Shown here: positions 50,301 to 59,085 of the stretch, in pieces
How positions within the stretch are numbered: the stretch's first letter is position 1
Layout of the letters: every line of letters begins with the position of its first letter
Origin: Bacteroidota bacterium
Lineage (GTDB): Bacteria; Bacteroidota; Bacteroidia; Bacteroidales; JAADJA01
NCBI GenBank assembly: GCA_020444515.1
Contig: JAHLKX010000002.1
Span: 62,001 to 126,000 of the forward strand
Direction of reading: 5' to 3'
DNA: 64,000 nt
Program-made: the position numbers and the translations under genes
The notes under the pieces: model-generated
Database searches by the model: none
Told to the model about the DNA's origin: nothing
The model's input: only the letters and a program-made list of their open reading frames with translations

Positions 50301-50616
50301 ATCCATTCCGCGGGCGACATTAACGGATCCCAATAATAACAACCGTGAATCCTCCCGGTTTGTGGAAGATGGTACCTACCTCCGTTTCAAGGAAGTTTCG
50401 CTGAGTTATTCTTTCGATAAAGAGTTGGTGGACCGCTTGCACCTGCGCAATTTAAAGGTGTATGTTACTGCGCGAAACCTGCTCACTTTTACGGGATACA
50501 GCGGCATGGACCCGGAAGTGAATTATGCAGGTGACGATATCCTGAGGCTGGGAACCGACTTTTTCACTTATCCCCAGGCCAGGTCAGTCATTTTTGGAAT
50601 CAGTTTAGGAATTTAA
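47305..50616 (+). CDS. SusC/RagA-family TonB-dependent transporter with N-terminal STN domain
   Basis: STN domain, carboxypeptidase-like domain (GTVTYKKDQTPLPGVNVYVKGT), plug (VRIRGNSSITAGNQPLYVIDGVPL), DASATAIYGARATNGVVLITTKKGK. Confidence 0.95.
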   Translation: MNNSVRKKLRTTRPVSYGYLIAMKIFILLTFIGVVHASAAIFPQGARVSVNLEDVTVFEAVNEIARQTGHLFIMNESDVNTDRRVNVKLNNATLDEAMEKVLVNQQLEYSVVENYILLAPKEENPKKMTASPPQEKRKIHGTVTYKKDQTPLPGVNVYVKGTTIGVSTDANGYYELNIPDDAKILVFSLVGMKKVEVPVDAKTEINVEMEDEQIGLEELVVVGYGTESKKLLTGSVGSIKTDNIKEMPVQTIDAAMAGKTTGVYVYQNSGTPGGGISVRIRGNSSITAGNQPLYVIDGVPLVTGDYGQIGFSGQGINAIADLNPNDIESISILKDASATAIYGARATNGVVLITTKKGKSEKTAINFNSYYGFQQPEKLLEMMNAREWKIYRNELKTNEGGLPIFSEENIAKNEIDTDWLDEVFRTSSIASVDLSASGGNEKTRFYIAGTYSYDEGILIGTDYQRINGRVNVDHWVNDWLEIGTSLGISNSINNRVEGDQSLNGPLPNAITLPSIYPVFNPDGTFNEDGPYANPVSIAEQSTNRANSFRNVGNIYADIRLAKGLTFKSKVGLDYLDLNEHSYDPITTRQGERYNGIGISAGNRVSNLMTNNLVNYITSINNTHNIDAMIGHSYEKFIERSSYIRGTDFPNENFEYLISAANITDAYNRYFEKRTNSYFGRIKYNYDNRYLMAFTARYDGSSKFGPNNKYGFFPAISVAWRLSEEAFFDVNAISDFKIRASYGLTGNDGIPAFSFLGLYTAGANYNNEPGIRPSQLPNPDLKWETTSQLNFGLDLGFLKDRITFNADVYAKKTTDLLLDRPISATSGYTFITANIGELQNMGVEIGITTENIKRDRFNWQTVLNYSMNKNKVTKLYNGQPLLDIGRGNNSVIEGEPLGVFYGYVSQGVDPSTGDIVFEDLDGDGEITSADRTVIGDPNPDFIGGLNNIVNYRQFSLTFFLQFSYGNDIFNGSRIYIESLKGEDNQLKIVEERWQKPGDRTSIPRATLTDPNNNNRESSRFVEDGTYLRFKEVSLSYSFDKELVDRLHLRNLKVYVTARNLLTFTGYSGMDPEVNYAGDDILRLGTDFFTYPQARSVIFGISLGI

Positions 50617-50628
50617 ATCAGAACGGAC

Positions 50629-51954
50629 ATGAAAAAATCAACCTATATACTCGTATTCATCTTGATGACCATCTTGTTTATTTCATGTGAAAAAGTACTG
50701 GATGTAGAGCCTACCGAATCGTTGTCAACCGATCAGGCCATTCAAAACAGGAATGATGTGTTGCGCGCTCTTACCGGTTGTTATGATGCATTACAACAAA
50801 CCGGCCTGTATAGCCTGGATATGGTGGCGATCCCCGACCTGCTTGCTGATAACCTGGATCATTCCGGGACACGGCAGGAATACGGGCAGATCGACAACAA
50901 TTCAATTCTTGCAGAAAATTTTCTGATTGAAGGGATCTGGAACGACAGTTATGACGCCCTGAACCGGATCAATTCTCTGCTCGATAAATTGCCCGAAATT
51001 AATGATCTCACCGCTGAAGAACGGAACAATGTTACAGGCCAGCTCTACTTTCTGCGGTCGCTGATCCATTTTAACCTGGTCAACTTTTTTGGACCGATCC
51101 CCATCAAAACCACACCCACTTATGGGATAGATGATAATCTGGATGTTCCGCGCGATACAAAGGATGCTGTTTATACACAGGTGTTGACAGATCTTAACAA
51201 TGCACTCGGCAAAATCAGCAACCAGGAGCCCATCAAAGCTTCAGATGCTGCGGTTAAAGGGTTGCTGGCCAGGGTTCATCTCTATCTTGAAAATTGGAAT
51301 GAAGCGAAAACCTATGCCTCCGAACTGATCAGCAATACGGCCTTTATGATTGATCCCGACTACAACAACCTTTTTACGGGGGCAAATTCACCCGAATTTA
51401 TTTTCCAGGTTGAGTACAATACCCAGGATCAAAATACGCTGGCTTATTATTTCTTCCCAACCAGTGAAGAGGGCCGTAATGAATTTACGCCCAGTGAAAC
51501 AATGGAGGATGCCTATGAAACTGCAGATACCATCAGGAAAAACGCTTCCCTTGCCGATCAGGGCTATGTTTATAAATACCGCGATATCACAACGGGTACT
51601 GACAATGTCACCGTTTTCAGGCTGGCCGAAATGTACCTCATCCGTGCTGAAGCCGAAGCTAAACTCAATGGTGACCTCGAAGCGATCAAAAGTGATATCA
51701 ATGTCATAAGAAACAGGGCAGGACTTGAAAACACCACAGCGGTCACTTATGGAGAACTCCTTGATGCAATAGAACAGGAACGGCGGGTTGAGTTTGCTTT
51801 TGAAGGACATCGTTGGTTTGATCTTATCAGGACCGGAAGAGCTATGGAGGTTTTGGAAAACATCAGTAGTCCGAATCAACTATTGATGCCCATTCCTTTG
51901 AGTGAAATCACATCCAATAACAATCCGGGAATGTATCAAAATCCCGGCTATTAA
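50629..51954 (+). CDS. RagB/SusD-family nutrient uptake outer membrane lipoprotein
   Basis: Lipobox LFISC; EQERRVEFAFEGHRWFDLIRTGRA; LMPIPLSEITSNNNPGMYQNPGY. Confidence 0.95.
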   Translation: MKKSTYILVFILMTILFISCEKVLDVEPTESLSTDQAIQNRNDVLRALTGCYDALQQTGLYSLDMVAIPDLLADNLDHSGTRQEYGQIDNNSILAENFLIEGIWNDSYDALNRINSLLDKLPEINDLTAEERNNVTGQLYFLRSLIHFNLVNFFGPIPIKTTPTYGIDDNLDVPRDTKDAVYTQVLTDLNNALGKISNQEPIKASDAAVKGLLARVHLYLENWNEAKTYASELISNTAFMIDPDYNNLFTGANSPEFIFQVEYNTQDQNTLAYYFFPTSEEGRNEFTPSETMEDAYETADTIRKNASLADQGYVYKYRDITTGTDNVTVFRLAEMYLIRAEAEAKLNGDLEAIKSDINVIRNRAGLENTTAVTYGELLDAIEQERRVEFAFEGHRWFDLIRTGRAMEVLENISSPNQLLMPIPLSEITSNNNPGMYQNPGY

Positions 51955-51979
51955 TTTGCTAACAATAAAACAGATAATT

Positions 51980-53122
51980 ATGAAATCAGGAATCATTCAA
52001 ATCAGTGTTTTATCAGCCTTTCTGGCCCTGGTATTGATCGTGGGGTGCAAAAAAGATGAAGAAGAAATTCCACCCGCAAGTACGGTGGCCAATTTTGACT
52101 ATACATCCGACAATGATTTTTTTGCACCGACCACCATTTCCTTTGCCAATTCATCCATTGAGGCAACAACATATGCCTGGGATTTTGGTAACGGACAAAC
52201 CTCCACAGAAAAGGATCCGTCGGTATTGTATGAAGATCCGGGCGTTTACACGATATCACTGACAGCAACCGGTAACACCACCAATACCAAAACAGAAGAT
52301 ATCGTGATCAAAGATCCCAATGCGGGCAAATCGCGTACACTTTATTATTCTGATCGCAATACCGGTAAGATCCATTATATCAAGCTGGATGGTGAAGCCC
52401 CGGTGGTACAGGAATTTTCGTGGGGCGGATTGTATAAACCCTATGGTATTGCCATTGATTATGATAATGAAAAAATGTATGTCTCCGATGTTGACGGGAT
52501 TATCTACAAGTGCGACCTGGATGGTGAAAACCCGGAGATCATCCTCAATGTGAATGACAACCCTGAGGTTGATTTTCCCTACGGGATTGTAGTAGTGGAC
52601 GGCAAGATCTACTGGGGCATTGAAGGTGGACTGATGAAAGCCAACACGGATGGCAGCAATATAGAATGGGCGATCCAGATGGCGGCAACCCCGGAAATGC
52701 CCATCGGGCTGGCTTATGATTTTGACAGTGGTAAGCTCTACTTCACCAATGATAAATATGATTATTCAGGCGGTGTGTACCGCTGCAACCTGGATGGCTC
52801 TGAAATGGAATTGCTGGTCCCGGATATCGACGCAGGAGGTATTGCCATTGATACGGAACACGGTAAAATGTATTTCTCCGACTGGTTTGACGGATTGTAC
52901 ATGGCCGACCTGGATGGTTCGAACCTGACCGTGATCAACGGGGATCTCGGTGGTGAAACCACCTTCGTTTGGGGAATGGCCCTCGATGAGGATGCCGGAT
53001 ATCTTTATGTAAGCGATAAAATTTCCGAAGTGATCCTGCGCAGCAACCTCGACGGCAGCAGTTCGGAAAGCTGGATAACCGGAATTTATCCGCATGCCAT
53101 GGCCATTGATACCTATCGTTAG
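51980..53122 (+). CDS. Lipoprotein with PKD domain and YWTD/LDLR-class-B-like beta-propeller
   Basis: Start at 51980 (MKSGIIQISVLSAFLALVLIVGC lipobox); PKD YAWDFGNGQTSTEKDPSVLYEDPGVYTISLTATG; repeated KMYVSDVDGIIYKCDLDG-type blades. Confidence 0.82.
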   Translation: MKSGIIQISVLSAFLALVLIVGCKKDEEEIPPASTVANFDYTSDNDFFAPTTISFANSSIEATTYAWDFGNGQTSTEKDPSVLYEDPGVYTISLTATGNTTNTKTEDIVIKDPNAGKSRTLYYSDRNTGKIHYIKLDGEAPVVQEFSWGGLYKPYGIAIDYDNEKMYVSDVDGIIYKCDLDGENPEIILNVNDNPEVDFPYGIVVVDGKIYWGIEGGLMKANTDGSNIEWAIQMAATPEMPIGLAYDFDSGKLYFTNDKYDYSGGVYRCNLDGSEMELLVPDIDAGGIAIDTEHGKMYFSDWFDGLYMADLDGSNLTVINGDLGGETTFVWGMALDEDAGYLYVSDKISEVILRSNLDGSSSESWITGIYPHAMAIDTYR

Positions 53123-53158
53123 AAATTCACTTTAATATTCAATTAAAAAATAATTACC

Positions 53159-53959
53159 ATGAGAAAACATCTATTTTTATTCGTTGTGCTGGTTTTAACG
53201 GCATTCACCATGAATGCGCAGGTACCGGAATACTGGTATCTTGATGAGGTCAATCCGGGAATGGATATTGCCCTTTATCCTGATGGCACAAATCCACAGG
53301 ACGGTTTGTTTGCCTGCCAGATGACTTTACTTCAACCGGAAATACCTTACCTTATTTCCGACAATTTCGCTGTAACAGAAGGCAGTGAGTATACCTTTAC
53401 CATTTGGTATTATGATAATGATAGCCGTGCTTCACTTAAATTTTATGCCGATTTTTATGATTCCGAAGGAAATGATATTTACGGTGAAGATCCTGTTTAT
53501 TCAGAAGATGGCGATATGTGGCAATCGGTGAGCTGGTCGTCAACAGTGCCTGCCGGAGCTGTGGAAGGTTACATCCTGATCAAGCTTTATGATGATGAAG
53601 GTTATGTTGATGAAGCCATCGTTTGGGTGGATAACGTTAGTTTTATGGTGGGATCGGAGAATCTGGTACTCAACGGAAGTTATGAAAGCTGGCCTGGTGT
53701 AGGTGTTGAAGAGCCGACAGCTCAACCGGATATGCAGGTATTTCCCAATCCTGTATACAATGAAGTTAATATCAGTAACCTTCAGGGAGTCGACCGGATT
53801 GAAATCGCCGATGCAACGGGATCGGCCATCAGGGTTATTGAGGATGTGAAAGGGGAAACATTGAAGTTTCAGGTTGAGGAGCTTTCAACCGGATTGTATT
53901 TTATGTCGTTTTACAACCGGGATGGTTGGGTAGCAACCAAAAAAATATTGAAGCGGTAG
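53159..53959 (+). CDS. Secreted protein with carbohydrate-binding-module-like domain and T9SS sorting tail
   Basis: Signal peptide MRKHLFLFVVLVLTAFTMNAQ; beta-sandwich-like region; VFPNPVYNEVNISNLQG tail. Confidence 0.72.
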   Translation: MRKHLFLFVVLVLTAFTMNAQVPEYWYLDEVNPGMDIALYPDGTNPQDGLFACQMTLLQPEIPYLISDNFAVTEGSEYTFTIWYYDNDSRASLKFYADFYDSEGNDIYGEDPVYSEDGDMWQSVSWSSTVPAGAVEGYILIKLYDDEGYVDEAIVWVDNVSFMVGSENLVLNGSYESWPGVGVEEPTAQPDMQVFPNPVYNEVNISNLQGVDRIEIADATGSAIRVIEDVKGETLKFQVEELSTGLYFMSFYNRDGWVATKKILKR

Positions 53960-53983
53960 AAAAGTTTCATCTTTTTTACATTG

Positions 53984-54012
53984 AGCCTGGATCAGCAGAT
54001 CCGGGCTTTCTT
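53984..54012 (+). terminator. Intrinsic terminator ending the SusCD operon
   Basis: AGCCTGGATC-agca-GATCCGGGCT followed by TTCTTATTTT. Confidence 0.8.
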
Positions 54013-54877
54013 ATTTTACACTAAAAACATCTCCTGGAAGATAAACACTCAATTCCATATTTTCAGCACCCAGCAGTCCATTCTCCTTATTTACAGTGAG
54101 GTTGTCATTGAAGATGACGATCACTTGTGATACCCCGGTTACACGGCATGAATCACCGTTGACAACAATGGCGGTCGATTCATCAATCCCGATACAGGCA
54201 TAACCGGGATTTTCAATAGCTACGGTAATCAGCCGGTTCATCCGCATCCTTTTGATAAAATGCTGATCGATGATGGCATTCTCCATTAAACCCAACCCCT
54301 CTTTGATCTCCATATTCTCCGCTTCAATGGTGCGAAAATCACCGGTATATTCGGGGTGCTTGAACTCGTTGCCCGTGATCATTTTTTTACTCATGACCGC
54401 TGCTCCGGCACTGGTGCCGCCAATTACGGAGCCGTTTTGATAAGCTGTTTTGATGGCTTCATGCAAAGGGGTATTCACCACCACATTCATGAACTTGGTT
54501 TGTGCGCCCCCCGGAATGTAGATCATTGCCGCATTTTTAACGGAATCGAGCCGGGCTTGCGAAACCACTACACCTGAATCGACCTGGAAATTTAAAACCC
54601 GGAGTGCACCGTTTTCAATGAATTGCTTTTTGGCATAGTAAAATGAAGTATCGGGTTCGACACTGGACATGGGCATAACGACAATATACCCTGTGGTGTC
54701 AGTACCTGATAACTGGATCATCTCTTTCACCATTTCGGCCGGGCGTTTGCCACCGCCGATGATGAAGAGTTTGCCTTTGGGTAATGTTGTTAAAGCGTCT
54801 TTTGCCTGTTTTGGCGACTCACAAGCCTGAATAAGCAGGAGGCTTATGACTAAAAAATAGATAGATAGATTTTTCAT
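54011..54877 (-). CDS. Cyanophycinase (peptidase family S51), lipoprotein
   Basis: Lipobox LIQAC; GGAQTKF, GGTSAGAAVMS nucleophile motif, DQHFIKRMRMNRL, GIDESTAIVV. Confidence 0.88.
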   Translation of the reverse strand: MKNLSIYFLVISLLLIQACESPKQAKDALTTLPKGKLFIIGGGKRPAEMVKEMIQLSGTDTTGYIVVMPMSSVEPDTSFYYAKKQFIENGALRVLNFQVDSGVVVSQARLDSVKNAAMIYIPGGAQTKFMNVVVNTPLHEAIKTAYQNGSVIGGTSAGAAVMSKKMITGNEFKHPEYTGDFRTIEAENMEIKEGLGLMENAIIDQHFIKRMRMNRLITVAIENPGYACIGIDESTAIVVNGDSCRVTGVSQVIVIFNDNLTVNKENGLLGAENMELSVYLPGDVFSVK

Positions 54878-54881
54878 GTAA

Positions 54882-56855
54882 TTAACGAATAATAACCTTT
54901 GTGGAAAATTGATGCTTTGTTTTCTTATCTTTTAAGCAAACGATGTAAACGCCAGGTTTAATGGATGATATATCCAGCATGCCGTTTGAGGGCAATTTGC
55001 TTTTAAATATTTTGGAACCTTCCTGATTATAAATACTGATCTCCCCGTTTATATATCCCTTTATTTTCAACCAGTCATCAGCAGGATTAGGAAAGATATG
55101 CAAGTCAATACTTTCAGTCAGGTTAATGGCTGAAACCCGGTCGTATTGCCTTACAACTGTGCTATCGAGCAATGCCAGGGTAAATGAATCAAATCCTGCG
55201 ACATCTCTTGGTTCGCCGGAGCTAACGGCAGACTGATCGGAAAATCCGCAATAGCTGCCATTGTTCTCAATCCAAATCATGGGGAAATTTCCATAAGACG
55301 TAACAGAAGCTTCATTTTCGTGGGGATTGTAATGCATAAAACAATCATCAAAGAGCCATATCCCGAAACGAAGGTTGTTCAGAACCATACCGTAAGGTAC
55401 CCCGGCTGCGGCATTTTCATTATCGATGGTACCTGAAAAGGTATTGGGCATGATAATGGCATTCCGTAAAAGGTCTAAACCTTGCTCAAATTCAAGCAAC
55501 CCATCGTAAGAGGCATACTCCTGTTCGTAATTTACCAGTACCGTATGTCCTGCAAATCTGCTATTCCCTCCGACAAATGCCACAAAATTACCCACTTCAC
55601 TGATTTTCATTTTTAGAAGGCTGCCGTTAGCAGTATTTATTAAAAAGTCCATCAATGACTGGTATTCGTTTCCAACAAAAAGGTAATGGTTAAACGTTGT
55701 AATCCGTTGTTCCCAGAGCGGATCATCTGCATTTCCTTGAATAGCCTGTAATACCATTGCCTGTTTTCCCAGGTCATCTGTGAGATAATCTTTGAAAAAT
55801 CCTGCCAGTGATGTGCTTGTACCTGTAATAATCAAAATGCTGTCATCTATTGATGCACTTTCGGTGAATTTTTCGAGCATCAGGGTATTATCATAAATTT
55901 GATCACTTCCACTCAGCCATAAAGGGTTGCGATAATTGAAACTGGCATGCTCGGGTTCAACCCATGTTTGCAGGCCGTTTACTTCAAAAGAGTTTAAATT
56001 GATCGAGCATTCGTTGAGCAGTTGAATAACATTCATGGAGTTGGCCAGAAGTTTCTCCCCACTCAGCCTGAAATTGTTGCCTTCGTTGGCCAGGTAAATA
56101 TTTACAGCACCTGTTCCAAATGCATATCCGGTATAATCAGAATCGATGCAAAATGCGGTTTTATCGTCAACTCCAATTCCTGTAAGTGTTTCATTGTTGC
56201 CAATTAACCTGTTTCCAAGAAATCCTAGCAATCGGCCAAAGCGTGCCCTTTCCACAAAATGGCTGTCGAAAATATAACCCGGAAACAGGTTCAGAAAATC
56301 ATCCTTCAGGGTCATGTATGGTTTAAAGGGATTTTCCAGTGCTTCCTCGGGGTAAACGGTTCCGTTTTCGGCTGTAAATATTACACCCGACAAAATGGCC
56401 AGCCCGGCGGAAGTCCCTCCAATCACACCGCCATTCAGATAAACTTCTTCCAATGCTTGATGCAGCAGGGTGTTTTTGTAATAATCATAATACTTCCATT
56501 GATCCCCGCCTTTGAAAAAAATCACATCATAGGTAACCAGGCTATCATAAGTTTCCTGCAAATTGGCTATACTTTGATCCGGAATGATAAAATTTTTAGC
56601 CTCAACCGCACCCAGGTTTAAAAAATAATTGGGAAGCCATGAGGAAACTTCAGGGTCGTAAGTGATGATGGCCACCCGCTTGTTGTCGGATTGATCCACT
56701 GCCCAAGCATAAGGAGCATCGCTCCACCCATTGATTTTTTCACTGCCTCCGCCAACCAGTAAAAGTTTACCCGGCAAAAATTGTGCATTCAATATTGAAA
56801 CCGGGGAAAAAATGATCAGAAAAATGATTAATTTTAGGTGTTTCATAAGTACCAT
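54882..56855 (-). CDS. Cyanophycinase-like S51 peptidase with additional domain and T9SS sorting tail
   Basis: GGDQWKYYDYY, GGTSAGLAILSG, DSHFVERARFGRL, GVDDKTAFCID; C-terminal IFPNPADDWLKIKGYINGEISIYNQ. Confidence 0.85.
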   Translation of the reverse strand: MVLMKHLKLIIFLIIFSPVSILNAQFLPGKLLLVGGGSEKINGWSDAPYAWAVDQSDNKRVAIITYDPEVSSWLPNYFLNLGAVEAKNFIIPDQSIANLQETYDSLVTYDVIFFKGGDQWKYYDYYKNTLLHQALEEVYLNGGVIGGTSAGLAILSGVIFTAENGTVYPEEALENPFKPYMTLKDDFLNLFPGYIFDSHFVERARFGRLLGFLGNRLIGNNETLTGIGVDDKTAFCIDSDYTGYAFGTGAVNIYLANEGNNFRLSGEKLLANSMNVIQLLNECSINLNSFEVNGLQTWVEPEHASFNYRNPLWLSGSDQIYDNTLMLEKFTESASIDDSILIITGTSTSLAGFFKDYLTDDLGKQAMVLQAIQGNADDPLWEQRITTFNHYLFVGNEYQSLMDFLINTANGSLLKMKISEVGNFVAFVGGNSRFAGHTVLVNYEQEYASYDGLLEFEQGLDLLRNAIIMPNTFSGTIDNENAAAGVPYGMVLNNLRFGIWLFDDCFMHYNPHENEASVTSYGNFPMIWIENNGSYCGFSDQSAVSSGEPRDVAGFDSFTLALLDSTVVRQYDRVSAINLTESIDLHIFPNPADDWLKIKGYINGEISIYNQEGSKIFKSKLPSNGMLDISSIKPGVYIVCLKDKKTKHQFSTKVIIR

Positions 56856-56959
56856 TTTGTGTTCATAAAAATAGCAAACTATCCTCTAAAACCCTTGATT
56901 TAAAAAGGATTTTTTTAAAATAAAACAGGATGGTTAAACCCATCATAAATTCCATTTTC

Positions 56960-57874
56960 ATGAAAAAAATTACACGCCGTCATTTTGTTAAGAACTCCAT
57001 CGCTCTGAGTGGAACGGCATTCATTTCCCTGCAACTGCCTGGGATCCTGAAAGCAGCCGGTCCACTTGCTATTCCGGATATTGTGACCATTGGCGCCGAC
57101 GACCCAATGATGCAAATACCTCAGTTGCTTGAACCGCTGGGCGGAATTGAAGCTTTTGTTAAAAAAGGAGACGTAGTCGGTATACTTATTAACTCTCCGT
57201 GGGTCAATCCCGGTACATATACGCATCCTGATGTCGCCTTAAGCGTTGCAAAATTGTGTAAGGATGCCGGTGCAAAAAATATTGTCTGTTTTAAACCGGT
57301 TCGTGAAGGATATTGGGAAGAGAGCAGGTATTATGAAAGCTTGAAGCCCTTGATTGATGAAATAATTTATGGAGATGATAGGGTAGAGGTTGAGATTCCT
57401 AAAGGAATTGAATTGAATAAAGCTGAAATCTTCAAAGCTTTTCTGGACGTAGATGTTTACATCAGCATTCCGGTCGCCAAACATCATTCCGGAACCAATT
57501 TTTCAGGCAACCTGAAAGGACTGATGGGTGTTTCCACCTCTGCCACGAACCGACATATGCATTCACCTGATGGTGAATATACCTATGAAAAACATGAATA
57601 CCTTTCACAATGCATTGCCGATCTTAACCTGATCCGTCAACCTGATCTTTGTATTGTGGATGCGATAGAATGTATATTGAACAATGGTCCGCGGGGTCCG
57701 GGAGAAACTGTAAAACCCAATCTGATCCTTGCAGGTATTGACCCGGTGGCCCTGGATGCATGGTCGGTAAATCTGCTTGACTTTGATGTGTATGATGTTC
57801 CCACCATAGAAAAGGCTGCCATACACGGACTGGGTCAGTTCGATTTGTCGAAGCTGAATGTGTTGCAACTTTAA
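56960..57874 (+). CDS. DUF362 domain-containing protein with Tat-like signal
   Basis: Start at 56960 (MKKITRRHFVKNSIALSGTAF, Tat-like); SIPVAKHHSGTNFSGNLKGLMG, LCIVDAIECILNNGPRGPGETVKPNLILAGIDPVALDAWS. Confidence 0.82.
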   Translation: MKKITRRHFVKNSIALSGTAFISLQLPGILKAAGPLAIPDIVTIGADDPMMQIPQLLEPLGGIEAFVKKGDVVGILINSPWVNPGTYTHPDVALSVAKLCKDAGAKNIVCFKPVREGYWEESRYYESLKPLIDEIIYGDDRVEVEIPKGIELNKAEIFKAFLDVDVYISIPVAKHHSGTNFSGNLKGLMGVSTSATNRHMHSPDGEYTYEKHEYLSQCIADLNLIRQPDLCIVDAIECILNNGPRGPGETVKPNLILAGIDPVALDAWSVNLLDFDVYDVPTIEKAAIHGLGQFDLSKLNVLQL

Positions 57875-57875
57875 G

Positions 57876-59066
57876 CTATTGTTTGATCAATTTTTGATGA
57901 AACTCGGCATTTGAATTGTCAGTGTTACCCTTGATCAAATATATCCCAGGTGGGCATTCGGGCTGCACCCTGATCTTTGATTTTGCTGGTATACGGGAAT
58001 TCAGGATAACTTTTCCGGACATATTATACATGGTAATTTCTACCGGATTATCCCACCGATTATTGAACTCCAGGTTATTCACAAAAGGATTGGGTGAAAT
58101 ATCCATAGGAAGATATTCGTCCTCGTTTCCTGAAATGCTGGTTGTAGAATTCAGATATTCAGCAAAATACATGCACGATGCCAGAGATGCTTTGGTTAGT
58201 TCAAATACATATTCCGGATCCATGTTTGAAAGGCTGTCATGGATGGAATGCGGGTAAGGCGATTCATTATATTCATAGTAACCGGTTACTACATACCCGT
58301 TTTCCATAAAAGGGACGTAATCGGATCCGTACGCATAGCTGATATGTGTATTCAAACTCGAATAAATTTCTGTGAGACTGGCCAAAGTATCGGTGAATGC
58401 TGCGGATGCTTCATTGTTACTGGTAGGCGACCATTCATCGCGCTCGCAGGTAATGGTATTGTTAACCATCCCTGCCACACCACCTACTTCATCAATATTA
58501 AAAACCAGTCGGATATCCATATTCTGCGGTATCACCGTATTTTCGACATAATGTGTGCTGCCAACTAGTCCGAGTTCCTCAACCGTAAAATGGATAAATT
58601 TAATGCTATAGGCTGTTTCCACATCAGCCATCATGCGTGCAACTTCCAGTACAATGGCTGTTCCACTGCCGTTATCGTTTACTCCGGGTCCGTTATAGGT
58701 ATCGTAATGCCCATCGATGATGAGGTATGTATCAGGATATAATGTACCTGTTTTGGTCACAATAATATTATAAACCAAATTTGATCCTACATAAAATGAA
58801 TCGAGTTCAATATCAGTGTATCCAAATTGTTGATGCTGCTGGATTATCCAGTTGGCAGTTTCTTCAAGTGCAGCAGTTCCCGCTTGTTTCATCCCCAAAT
58901 CCTCAAAATCCTGTAATCTCTGCAGTACCGAATCATATGCAATTTCATTCACTTTATTTTGGATATAAGGATCATATTCTTGTGCGGCAATAATTTGAGA
59001 GGCAACCACTAAAACAACAAATAGCATTGATCTCATGGATTTGTATAGGATTGATGTTATCTTCAT
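57876..59066 (-). CDS. M28-family metallopeptidase with T9SS sorting tail
   Basis: IDGHYDTYNGPGVNDNGSGTAIVLEVAR, HFTVEELGLVGSTHY; ISPNPFVNNLEFNN tail. Confidence 0.87.
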   Translation of the reverse strand: MKITSILYKSMRSMLFVVLVVASQIIAAQEYDPYIQNKVNEIAYDSVLQRLQDFEDLGMKQAGTAALEETANWIIQQHQQFGYTDIELDSFYVGSNLVYNIIVTKTGTLYPDTYLIIDGHYDTYNGPGVNDNGSGTAIVLEVARMMADVETAYSIKFIHFTVEELGLVGSTHYVENTVIPQNMDIRLVFNIDEVGGVAGMVNNTITCERDEWSPTSNNEASAAFTDTLASLTEIYSSLNTHISYAYGSDYVPFMENGYVVTGYYEYNESPYPHSIHDSLSNMDPEYVFELTKASLASCMYFAEYLNSTTSISGNEDEYLPMDISPNPFVNNLEFNNRWDNPVEITMYNMSGKVILNSRIPAKSKIRVQPECPPGIYLIKGNTDNSNAEFHQKLIKQ

Positions 59067-59085
59067 TCTAAAAACGTATAAAAGG

